A stretch of 64,000 nucleotides of DNA from Lachnospiraceae bacterium. Its GTDB lineage: Bacteria > Bacillota > Clostridia > Lachnospirales > Lachnospiraceae. The notes beneath the pieces are model-generated. The model made no database searches, had not been told where the DNA came from, and worked only from the letters and a program-made list of their open reading frames with translations. The number at the start of each line of letters is the position of its first letter. The stretch's first letter is position 1. Below are positions 1 to 8,090 of this stretch, in pieces. The translations under genes and the position numbers were made by a program. The stretch lies in contig SVFO01000005.1 in assembly GCA_015056795.1 (NCBI GenBank), positions 62,001 through 126,000 on the forward strand, read 5' to 3'.

Positions 1-1
1 A

Positions 2-1618
2 TGGGAGTATTTTCCGGATCTTTTGTTAGAGACCTTGGGCATTGCCGCGGTGATTATGGCGCAGACGCTCCTTGCCTCTGGAAATTATGCAAGAAAATAT
101 CAGGATTCCTTAGACACCAATCGGGAGCTTTTAGCATATGGTGTCATGAATATCGGTGGTGCGCTCGTGGGCGTTTGTCCCATCAACGGCAGCGTTTCGA
201 GAAGCGGCATTGCGGACTCTTTGGGCGTTCGGTCGCAACTAGCTTCGCTTACGGCATCCGTTACCATGCTCGGAGTGATTCTATTTGGAACCCCGATCCT
301 GAAATATCTTCCCGTACCGATTTTGACAGGCATTGTCATGACGGCGTTAATTGGAATTCTAGAGATCAAAATGGCGAAAAAGCTTTGGAAGACGAGTAAG
401 AATGAATTGCTTGTTTTTCTGCTGGCGTTCTTTGGCGTACTGTTTTTTGGTACGCTGAATGGTGTCATCATTGGCGTTTTGCTTTCCTTTGGCGAGGTTG
501 CCATGCGCGCGGTTGTTCCGCCGACGGCCTTTGTCGGAAGGATTCCTGGGCATGGAAATTTTTATTCCCTAAAGCGTAACTCCGCGGCGAGACCTATTAA
601 GAACACGGTGATCTATCGCTTTAGCGGGAATTTGTTTTTTGCGAACATAGATTTGTTTTGCAATCAAATTGAGGCAGGGCTGAAGGAGGATACGCATCAG
701 GTGGTCGTGGATGCGCGAGGCATTGGCAGCATTGACGTCACGGCGACGGAGCGTTTGGTGCAGCTCCATCATAGCCTGCGCGAGCGGGGCATTCTCTTTT
801 ATCTCACCGAGCATGACGGGTCGCTCAACGATCAGCTTCGCAAAATGGGCGGAGAGAGCTTAATTCAGGAGGGTGCCGTTCGCAGAACCATTACGCTGGC
901 GCTTCGAGATGCAGGGCTGGAGAAGCCATATGAGCTAGAGGAGCGAGGCGGAACTTGGGCGGCAAAAGAAGGCAAATCTGGTATCATGGAGAATAAGAGA
1001 AAGAAGGAAAAAATCGAAAAGCATGCCTTAAATATGGTCAAGGACATTGGAGCTTTTGAAAAAACGAAATCTCAGACAGACAATATGGAAATAGACTTCA
1101 AAGGCATTGAAGCCGTGGAACGGCTTGCGGAGTTTGAGTGGGTCTTTGGTGCAGGCGCAGAAGGAAAGATGGAGGAGCTTGCGCAGGAGCTGGTCGAAGA
1201 ATTTGTGGCAGCAGGTTCGTTAGATAAAGATTTATTGGATGAGAATTTGTCAAACGATGACTTGACGGAAGCAGACAAATCGGAATCAGAGTTTGAGGCA
1301 AAGCTTCTTGATAAGAGGGGAGTCCGTACTTCATGGGGACTACTTGGCAGATTTGATGAGGACGAATTTTGGGATTTCATGGAGGTACATTTAGAGGAGC
1401 TTGTGCGCGAAGGAAAGCTCGAGCAGGATTTGGCGGCCAGGGTGGAGCGTCATATTGAAAAGCGCAGGGAATTTGGCCAGAGAAAGCTGGAGGAGCTGAA
1501 CCCGCAGGCGGCAAAGCTGCTTGCCAGCCATGGAAAAACGATCCGAAATTACGTAAAGAGGACGCATCCCGAGGAATATGAGAGATACCTGGAGGTGCGC
1601 GGAAATGATAATCGCTGA
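2..1618 (+). CDS. SulP-type anion transporter, 5' truncated, with STAS domain and long C-terminal tail
   Basis: The reading frame is open to the left edge, so the N-terminal half lies outside the window. What remains has several hydrophobic membrane segments containing the SulP-like stretch NGSVSRSGIADSLG, then a STAS domain (starting near IYRFSGNLFFAN, with VVVDARGIGSIDVTA) about 195-300 residues into the visible part. SulP proteins are membrane anion (sulfate, bicarbonate or similar) permeases. After the STAS domain there is an unusual hydrophilic, acidic extension of about 230 residues rich in Glu, Asp and Lys, ending in a charged helical segment (HIEKRREFGQRKLEEL). I do not recognise this tail. 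Family assignment is good; substrate is unknown. Confidence 0.8.
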   Translation, partial: WEYFPDLLLETLGIAAVIMAQTLLASGNYARKYQDSLDTNRELLAYGVMNIGGALVGVCPINGSVSRSGIADSLGVRSQLASLTASVTMLGVILFGTPILKYLPVPILTGIVMTALIGILEIKMAKKLWKTSKNELLVFLLAFFGVLFFGTLNGVIIGVLLSFGEVAMRAVVPPTAFVGRIPGHGNFYSLKRNSAARPIKNTVIYRFSGNLFFANIDLFCNQIEAGLKEDTHQVVVDARGIGSIDVTATERLVQLHHSLRERGILFYLTEHDGSLNDQLRKMGGESLIQEGAVRRTITLALRDAGLEKPYELEERGGTWAAKEGKSGIMENKRKKEKIEKHALNMVKDIGAFEKTKSQTDNMEIDFKGIEAVERLAEFEWVFGAGAEGKMEELAQELVEEFVAAGSLDKDLLDENLSNDDLTEADKSESEFEAKLLDKRGVRTSWGLLGRFDEDEFWDFMEVHLEELVREGKLEQDLAARVERHIEKRREFGQRKLEELNPQAAKLLASHGKTIRNYVKRTHPEEYERYLEVRGNDNR

Positions 1619-1913
1619 AACCATAGAATATGATGAAACATGATTTTTGATGGGTGATGGGATTAAAAGCAATGAAGTTGTTGAGAAAAACGATGGAATT
1701 CAGGATAAAACAACGATATTACAGATAATTCTTGATATCGATGTTTTTTCAAAGCAAGTACGGGAAAATGAACAACGAAAAAGAAGAAAATTCACTGTTT
1801 CGTTGGACTATCGAAACGAGAGGGGAAAAAAGGACAAGGAAAAGTAAAGAACACGACGACGTTCAATTTATGATACAGGAATTTGAAGCGAGATATGGAA
1901 GGAATAAAGTGAA

Positions 1914-2864
1914 ATGTCTGATCAAGAAATGTTAGATTCTAAGGATGGGTTAGGGGAGAAAAGGAACGGGAATTCATCTTCCGAGAAGAATTCCCCAAAA
2001 AAAGATAAATCAGGAAAAAAACGAATCGGAATCAAGAAGAAAATTGGGATTGCCATTTTAGTCCTGTTTTTGGTGACGCTTCCGGGATATTTTCTTGGAC
2101 TCACGGTCAGAACCTACGAGGTACGGGATGAGCGGATTTTGGGAAGTCTTCGCATCGCACTGGTCACGGATTTGCACTCCTGCAAATATGGGGAGGGGCA
2201 GAAGGAGCTATTAACGAAGATCGAGGAGCAAAAGCCTGACGTAATCCTGCTGGGCGGGGATATTTTTGATGATAAGCTTTCTGACGTGAGGACGGAGGAG
2301 TTCCTGGCTGGAATTTCTGGGAAGTATCCCTGCTATTATGTCACGGGAAATCATGAGGCCTGGGCAGGCGGCAATGCTTATCGGATGAAGATGGAAATTT
2401 TGAAGAAATATGACATAACGAAATTGTCAGGAGATAGCGTGCTGTTGGAGACAGGGAGTGGAACCGTAAGGCTTTGCGGCGTGGATGATCCAGACATCAT
2501 TTTGGTTCAGGCAGCGAATTCTTTTGAGACGGAGTTTGCGGGGCTGCGGGAAAGCATTTCGGAGGAGGAGTTTACGATTCTTCTGACACACAGGCCTGAG
2601 ATGATTGAAAGGTACGCGAAGGCGGGATTTGACCTGGTGCTTGCGGGGCATGCTCACGGCGGTCAGGTTCGGATACCCGGGATCATGAATGGTTTCTATG
2701 CGCCGAACCAGGGGCTCTTTCCGAAGTATGCTGGTGGGCGGTATGATTTGGATGGCATGACGATGATTGTCAGCCGAGGACTGGCGAGGGAGTCCACGTT
2801 CTTTCCGAGATTCTGTAATGCACCCGAGCTCGTGATCATCGATTTGTCAGGAAAGGGTAATTGA
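1914..2864 (+). CDS. Membrane-anchored calcineurin-like metallophosphoesterase (YkuE type)
   Basis: The 316-residue protein has a Lys-rich N-terminus, one transmembrane segment (about residues 40-62), then a metallophosphoesterase domain. All family metal-binding motifs are present in order: TDLHS (D-x-H), GGDIFDD (GD), GNHE, LTHRPE and GHAHGGQ. Family members are dimetal phosphoesterases; YkuE-like ones act at the envelope, possibly on phospholipids. The GGAAGGA Shine-Dalgarno site sits 9 bases before the ATG. A strong terminator follows, so it seems to be the last gene of its transcript. The natural substrate cannot be told from sequence. Confidence 0.88.
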   Translation: MSDQEMLDSKDGLGEKRNGNSSSEKNSPKKDKSGKKRIGIKKKIGIAILVLFLVTLPGYFLGLTVRTYEVRDERILGSLRIALVTDLHSCKYGEGQKELLTKIEEQKPDVILLGGDIFDDKLSDVRTEEFLAGISGKYPCYYVTGNHEAWAGGNAYRMKMEILKKYDITKLSGDSVLLETGSGTVRLCGVDDPDIILVQAANSFETEFAGLRESISEEEFTILLTHRPEMIERYAKAGFDLVLAGHAHGGQVRIPGIMNGFYAPNQGLFPKYAGGRYDLDGMTMIVSRGLARESTFFPRFCNAPELVIIDLSGKGN

Positions 2865-2903
2865 GAGAAAATCGAAAAAACATGGTAAAAATGCCTAAAA
2901 ATG

Positions 2904-2936
2904 GGGATGTCAAAAACCTTTGACATCCCTTTTTTT
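2904..2936 (+). terminator. Rho-independent terminator after the phosphoesterase gene
   Basis: A perfect 11-bp stem (2904-2914 with 2919-2929), AACC loop, followed by seven T. A second copy of the TGTCAAA...CTTTGA core lies just downstream at about 2952-2970. Confidence 0.85.
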
Positions 2937-3100
2937 GGGCATTTTGGGCAAATGTCAAAGACCTTTGATAGACAAAAGGCTAGGAATAGAATATGGTGAA
3001 AGCAAGCAAGGGGGAGCGAAGCCGAACATGAACAGTTGGCGAAGCATGGAAAAAGAACTCCTCAAAAAATACAAAAAAATACAAGATAAGGAGAGAGACG

Positions 3101-3835
3101 ATGGAACTTTTGAAGATGTTAGGTGAGGTTTTAATATGTTGGGTGCTTGCTTATTTCGCATGTGGATTTGTGCATGAGGGTGGTCACGTGGTTGCAGGAT
3201 TAATACAGGGATGGAAATTTGAAATTTTGGTGGTGGGACCTTTGAAGCTGTACCGAGATGAAAAGGATGACAAGGTGAAGCTCGGAATCGAGAAGAATCT
3301 GGTGCTTTGGGGCGGAATCGGCGGGTCGATCCCCAGAGAGGAAAGCGAAGATAACCTGAAGAAATTTGCAAGGGTTCTGCTGGCAGGCCCTGTAGCTTCC
3401 CTAGTGATGGGACTTCTTTGCAGCATTTCCTTATTCTTTCATGTTAGCATTTTTAATGCCATGATGACGTTCGTTCCCATTGCCATGGGTATCGCATGTC
3501 TCATCCCGAATGCAAAGACGGGTATTCTTTACACTGATGGCGGAAGATTTTTAAGAATCGTCAAGGGCGGAAGGACGCTGGCAGAGGAGAAGGCCATTTT
3601 TGATGCAACATTTCACGGCAGCTTTCATCCAGGCAGCCGATATGATGAGACAGGCATTGAGGCAATGACGACCTCTAAGGATTTGTCCTTCCAATATATG
3701 GGTCATTACTATGCTTATCAAAATGCCAAGATGGAGCAGGATCAGGATGGAATGCAGGCAAGAATCGCAAGCATGGAGAGCCTTAAGGCGCAGGTGCCGA
3801 AATTTATCAGGGAAACCTATGTGCTGGAGGACTAG
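3101..3835 (+). CDS. M50-like (site-2 protease type) membrane metallopeptidase
   Basis: A 244-residue protein with hydrophobic segments near residues 7-35, 92-115 and 120-138. The first carries HEGGH at residues 25-29, matching the zinc motif HExxH; the third is followed by NAKTGILYTDGGRF, which resembles the N-x-x-x-x-x-x-D-G metal-ligand motif of M50 proteases (Asp146). The C-terminal 90 residues are soluble and unrecognised. M50 enzymes cut within membranes, often releasing regulators. Here the order and spacing of the two motifs are right but the protein is short and divergent, so activity is inferred. AAGGAGAG precedes the ATG. No obvious substrate is adjacent, although a membrane-anchored XRE regulator follows. 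Confidence 0.65.
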   Translation: MELLKMLGEVLICWVLAYFACGFVHEGGHVVAGLIQGWKFEILVVGPLKLYRDEKDDKVKLGIEKNLVLWGGIGGSIPREESEDNLKKFARVLLAGPVASLVMGLLCSISLFFHVSIFNAMMTFVPIAMGIACLIPNAKTGILYTDGGRFLRIVKGGRTLAEEKAIFDATFHGSFHPGSRYDETGIEAMTTSKDLSFQYMGHYYAYQNAKMEQDQDGMQARIASMESLKAQVPKFIRETYVLED

Positions 3836-3941
3836 AAGCGCTTTTCATAACCCCCTCCTTGTGATATCATAAAACATGCATAGAAAAACAAACGGCTGTG
3901 AAGCAAATCAAAAGAGCTACGAAGCGAGGGGAGCAAAAATC

Positions 3942-4517
3942 ATGGAACTGAGCAATCAGATGAAAAAGTATCGAACGGAAGCGGGACTGTCGCAGGACGC
4001 GCTGGCGGAAAAGATTTTTGTCTCCCGGCAGACGATTTCCAATTGGGAGACGGGAAAAAATTATCCTGACATCAACAGTCTGCTTCGCATGAGCGAGGTG
4101 TTTGGCGTTTCCGTGGATACCCTGCTGAAGGGTGACGTGGAGGTGATTAAGGAGATGGTGAATCAGGACGATCAAAGAGAATTCAATAAATTAGGCTGGA
4201 TTTACTCGATTTTATTTTTTCTCACGATCATCACGCCAGTTCCGCTGGCAAAGCTGCTGCGATTTTGGGGCTTGGGAATCTGGCTGTGTCTCGCGGGTAC
4301 TTCCGTTGTCTTCGCATTTTATGTTGAGAAAAAGAAGAAGGAGCTGAACATTCAGACCTATCGCGAGATTGTGGCGTTTATGGAGGGAAAGCGCCTAGAT
4401 GAGATTGAACAGATGAAGGAGGAGGCGAAGAGGCCCTATCAGAAGATTTTGCTGGTTTTGGCTGTCGCTGCCATTGCACTCGTCATCAGTATCCTCATGT
4501 TTTTCTTATGGAAATAG
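3942..4517 (+). CDS. XRE-family regulator with two C-terminal transmembrane segments
   Basis: The first 65 residues form a Cro/CI helix-turn-helix (LSQDALAEKIFVSRQTISNWETGKNYPDI). Two hydrophobic segments follow at about residues 85-125, then a charged linker and a final membrane helix at the C-terminus. The start at 3942 is preferred over an upstream in-frame ATG because GAGGGGAG lies 8 bases before it. Membrane-tethered XRE regulators of this form are common in Firmicutes and their triggers are mostly unknown. The M50-like peptidase directly upstream would be a plausible but unproven releasing protease. A terminator follows. Confidence 0.82.
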   Translation: MELSNQMKKYRTEAGLSQDALAEKIFVSRQTISNWETGKNYPDINSLLRMSEVFGVSVDTLLKGDVEVIKEMVNQDDQREFNKLGWIYSILFFLTIITPVPLAKLLRFWGLGIWLCLAGTSVVFAFYVEKKKKELNIQTYREIVAFMEGKRLDEIEQMKEEAKRPYQKILLVLAVAAIALVISILMFFLWK

Positions 4518-4540
4518 AGCGTTACGCAATATAAGACAAA

Positions 4541-4587
4541 AAGATGAATTCCACAGGCTTGTGATTCTGTGGGATTCATCTTTTTTT
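4541..4587 (+). terminator. Rho-independent terminator
   Basis: A long stem (about 16 bp with one bulge on each side, AAGATGAATTCCACAG and its complement) followed by seven T. It separates the XRE regulator from the ABC transporter pair. Confidence 0.85.
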
Positions 4588-4728
4588 GCGTTGGATAAGA
4601 ATTTGATAAGAATTTTATAGTAGTTTCTTAAAGAAGTATGGACGGAAGTCTTGTATAGTGGTATTAACGAGAAACGGATCGAAGGGTGCGATGCGATCCA
4701 GACAAATAGAATGATGGAGAATGAAAAA

Positions 4729-5487
4729 ATGAAAGCAATCTTAAAGACGGAAAAGCTATGTAAGACATTTTCAAATGAAGGCCTGCAGCAGCATGTAATT
4801 AAAAATCTTGACCTCGAAATTATGGAAAAGGATTTCACAATCATCATGGGATCCTCAGGATCTGGAAAATCGACGCTTCTCTATGCACTGTCAGGCATGG
4901 ATAAGCCCTCACTCGGAAAGGTTTTCTTTCATGGAGAAGACATCTCGGACTATAGCAATGACAAGCTGGCGCTCTTTCGAAGAAAGCACTGTGGCTTTGT
5001 CTTCCAGAGCATTTACCTGCTCGAGAACATGAACGTACTCGACAATGTTCTCACAGGCGCCTTAGTTGCACAGAAAAATTCCCCTGAGCTTGTGGCGAAG
5101 GTAAAGGAGCTTCTGAAGAAGGTCGGAATCGACGAGCCTCTTTGGAAGAAGTATCCGAACCAGCTTTCTGGCGGTGAGTGTCAGCGCGTGGGAATCGTTC
5201 GGGCCGTGATCAACGATCCGCAGATCCTTTTCGCAGACGAGCCGACGGGAGCGCTGAATTCCTCCTCCGGACAGGATGTGTTGGACGTCTTCACGGAGCT
5301 TCATAAAAGCGGACAGAGCATTGTCATGGTAACGCATGACTTAAAGACGGCACTTCGCGGAACCAGAGTGCTTTATCTAAGGGACGGCGGTATTGTGGGA
5401 GAACACAGAATGCCAGAGTACGAAACCGATGATCTTCAAAAGAGAAGAGAATCCTTGCAGAAGTTCTTAAATGAGATGGGATGGTAG
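4729..5487 (+). CDS. ABC transporter ATP-binding protein (MacB/BceA/LolD type)
   Basis: A 252-residue ATPase with Walker A GSSGSGKST (residues 41-49), Q-loop region FVFQS, signature LSGGECQR, Walker B ILFADEPTGAL and switch VTHD. The ADEPTGAL form is typical of ATPases partnering FtsX/MacB permeases. The start at 4729 is chosen because GGAGA sits 8 bases upstream; longer in-frame starts exist. The permease starts 3 bases after its stop, so they form one transporter. Such pairs in Firmicutes commonly handle antimicrobial peptides or lipoproteins; the nearby two-component system supports a peptide-sensing role by inference. Confidence 0.92.
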   Translation: MKAILKTEKLCKTFSNEGLQQHVIKNLDLEIMEKDFTIIMGSSGSGKSTLLYALSGMDKPSLGKVFFHGEDISDYSNDKLALFRRKHCGFVFQSIYLLENMNVLDNVLTGALVAQKNSPELVAKVKELLKKVGIDEPLWKKYPNQLSGGECQRVGIVRAVINDPQILFADEPTGALNSSSGQDVLDVFTELHKSGQSIVMVTHDLKTALRGTRVLYLRDGGIVGEHRMPEYETDDLQKRRESLQKFLNEMGW

Positions 5488-5490
5488 AGC

Positions 5491-7977
5491 ATGAAAAAGA
5501 TTTTAAGATTATCTATGGCAAACATTAAAAAGCACGGAAGGGAATCGATCCTTCTGACGATCCTGATCTTTCTTTGCATCACGCTTCTTTCCTCCGCAGT
5601 CTCGGCAGTGAAGGGAATTAAGCTGGTCATGCCCAGCATGGTCGAAAACAGTGGATGCTATAAAAACTTTATCTATATCAATCAGGATAAGTATTCGGAT
5701 CGGTATCTGGCGTTTCTCGAAAATGATCCTCGCGTGGAAGGCTATGATCATACAAGTATGGTAACGGACCTCCTCAAGGTAAGGGTCGGTCAGGATGCCG
5801 ATACAGAGCAGCTGTTTGACATCAGCTTTGTGCCAGAAAGCGGCGAAAGACGAATGGAAAGCTTTTCGGCACACATTGACTTTCAGAGTGTGGAGCATCC
5901 CATCGTCCTGGCTAGTCCAAATAAAGAAAAGCTCGAGATTTCCGTGGGAGACGAACTGACGGTGATTCGAAATGGAAAAGAGTTTTCCTTCACGGTTGCA
6001 GGCTTCTATGACTGTGGTATCTGGGCCTATGGCACGAAGGCAGTGATCTCCGAGGATGACTTTGCAAGCTTGGAAAACTATATGGCGCGTTATGAGGTGA
6101 TCGGAATAAATACGGTTTCTGGCACGGATGACGATGCTTTACTCAAGGATTTCAGGGCGTTTGCACAGGACGCTTCCATCGGTGACCTTACCTCGGCAAT
6201 GTATTTGACGACTTACAAAGACATGGTTGACATGAACGAAACAAACATGGAGCTGCTAAGCATCATCATCGCGATTTTGTCAGGCGTGATCGTGATCGCC
6301 GTCATGATCATGATTCGATTCCGCATCGTCAGCGACCTGAAAGAGCAGATCTTATCCATCGGCGTTTTGGAGGCACTTGGATATACCTCGGGAGAGATTG
6401 CTGCATCGTATGTCGCAGAATATATGCTGCTCGCTCTCGCAGGTGCTGTGATCGGCATCGTTCCATCTTACTTTTTTGCAAAGGTGCAGCTGCATAGTGC
6501 GGCAAGTTCGGTGAACTATGGAGGAGCTGTTGCCGTTCCTGTCATCCCGATCCTTTGCTGTGTCATCATTATCCTGCTGTTTGTGGGCCTGACGGCGATG
6601 AGCAGGGCGCTGGCCGTTCGTAAGTATCCGCCAGTTCTGGCGTTTCGAAAGGGAATCGAAACCCACAGCTTTAAGAAGAACCTTGTTCCGCTGGAAAAGA
6701 CAAGGGGCAGCGTACACGTAAGGCTTGCCATGAAGGAATTCCTGCAGGGCGCGAGAAATCAGATTGGTTTAACCGTATGTATTGCGGCCTGCACGGTCAT
6801 GGTTCTTTTAAGCTTTATGATTGGCAGCTTTTTTAGTAGCGCGGACAGGATCTTAGGCAGTGTCTGTGGTCATGAGATGTGTGACATGAGGATTGAGGGA
6901 ACGGTAGATATCGATCCGGAAGCGTTTGTGGCAGAGCTGGAAAGTATGCCGGAGGTAAAAAAGGTTTTGACGCCTGCGGTTGGCATTGGCGTAAAGATCA
7001 ATGGCAATGATAACTCCGTGGGCTTGGAGGTTTACGAGGATTATGCAAAGACTTCTACCATCCTTCTGACAGAGGGAAGACTACCCGAACATGATAATGA
7101 AGTGGCCCTGGCGGTTCAGGAAAAGAAAGGCATAGGCGTGGAGGTTGGAGATACCGTTACGATCGAGTATGGAAAGGTAAAGCGAGATTATCTCGTAACG
7201 GGATGTGTAAACTCAGCGGTGGATCCCATGACGGCCTACCTTACGACGGAAGGCTTCAAACGAATGAATCCCGCATATGTGCCTCACACCTTTGACATGT
7301 ATTTGAATGAGGGCGTTGACAAGAATGCTTTTGCAGATTTCCTAAAGGGTCGTTACGGAAAGGAAATTGCACAGTACAAGGACGGGGAAGTGACTGGGGA
7401 CACCTTAGAAGAAAGAATTAGGAGCGCTGCGAATGCTAAGATGGCGAAGGCCATGACGGAAAAGGGCGTAAGCTATATGGAGTATTCGATTCAGGTGGGT
7501 GATCAGGTCATTACGGGCAGCACCTCGGCCATGAAGATCCGGAAGCTAACCTTTGTAAAGGAAGAGAACCAGGAGATCGCGAGCATGCTTTGTATTTCCT
7601 TCGCGGGAATTTCCATTGGCATGATGATCGCATCGGGCGTGATCGTGATCCTGATGCTCGCCATTCTGATGGCATCCACGATCAGAAAGCAGTACAGGGA
7701 GCTCGGCATCCTGAAGAGCCTTGGTTATACGTCCAGGGAGCTGATGTTCCAGATGGCCTTTCGCATCATACCAGTTGCACTGATTGCGGTGGTGATTGGA
7801 ACATTTCTTTCCATCCCGCTGATGGGCATCGTTGGAGCCTTTGTTTGTAAGATTGAAGTGTCTGTGATGGGTATTCTTTTCATGGATCTTGCGATCCTTG
7901 CCTTCTGCTTTGGATGCGCATATACATGCGCAAGAAGGATCAAAAAGATTTCGGCGTATGAACTCATTACAGAGTAG
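5491..7977 (+). CDS. ABC transporter permease with two FtsX domains
   Basis: An 828-residue membrane protein. It has an N-terminal membrane helix, a large extracytoplasmic region, three membrane helices (about residues 250-375), a second N-terminal-type helix (near residue 430), another extracytoplasmic region and three final helices (about 700-820). The repeats ILEALGYTSGEIAASY and ILKSLGYTSRELMFQ are the FtsX-domain signatures. It partners the ATPase just upstream. This two-FtsX layout differs from the 10-helix BceB type with one large loop. Substrate unknown; peptide or lipid export or detoxification is inferred. Confidence 0.9.
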   Translation: MKKILRLSMANIKKHGRESILLTILIFLCITLLSSAVSAVKGIKLVMPSMVENSGCYKNFIYINQDKYSDRYLAFLENDPRVEGYDHTSMVTDLLKVRVGQDADTEQLFDISFVPESGERRMESFSAHIDFQSVEHPIVLASPNKEKLEISVGDELTVIRNGKEFSFTVAGFYDCGIWAYGTKAVISEDDFASLENYMARYEVIGINTVSGTDDDALLKDFRAFAQDASIGDLTSAMYLTTYKDMVDMNETNMELLSIIIAILSGVIVIAVMIMIRFRIVSDLKEQILSIGVLEALGYTSGEIAASYVAEYMLLALAGAVIGIVPSYFFAKVQLHSAASSVNYGGAVAVPVIPILCCVIIILLFVGLTAMSRALAVRKYPPVLAFRKGIETHSFKKNLVPLEKTRGSVHVRLAMKEFLQGARNQIGLTVCIAACTVMVLLSFMIGSFFSSADRILGSVCGHEMCDMRIEGTVDIDPEAFVAELESMPEVKKVLTPAVGIGVKINGNDNSVGLEVYEDYAKTSTILLTEGRLPEHDNEVALAVQEKKGIGVEVGDTVTIEYGKVKRDYLVTGCVNSAVDPMTAYLTTEGFKRMNPAYVPHTFDMYLNEGVDKNAFADFLKGRYGKEIAQYKDGEVTGDTLEERIRSAANAKMAKAMTEKGVSYMEYSIQVGDQVITGSTSAMKIRKLTFVKEENQEIASMLCISFAGISIGMMIASGVIVILMLAILMASTIRKQYRELGILKSLGYTSRELMFQMAFRIIPVALIAVVIGTFLSIPLMGIVGAFVCKIEVSVMGILFMDLAILAFCFGCAYTCARRIKKISAYELITE

Positions 7978-7983
7978 GGGCTG

Positions 7984-8037
7984 TCCCCTCGAGGTTATGG
8001 AAAGTTTATCGAAAGACATTGCCCCGAGGGGGGACGA
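7984..8037. repeat. Imperfect palindrome sharing a 13-mer with the 42.4-kb MITE-like element
   Basis: GTCCCCTCG pairs with CGAGGGGGGAC across about 35 bases, with no T-run. The left arm contains CCCCTCGAGGTTA, the exact complement of a 13-mer in the palindrome at 42382-42512, so it may be a remnant of the same repeat family. Confidence 0.45.
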
Positions 8038-8090
8038 TAGAAGATTTGAATAGTTTTGGAATAGTAATAAGTATGGGAGAGAGTTTTAGG

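Noticed and set aside
1647-1935. Two short overlapping ORFs after the SulP gene
   Set aside because: Lys/Glu-rich, in overlapping frames, no convincing ribosome site and no recognisable domain; probably spacer.
2920-3126. 68-residue ORF before the M50-like gene
   Set aside because: It starts inside the terminator hairpin and runs into the peptidase gene in another frame.
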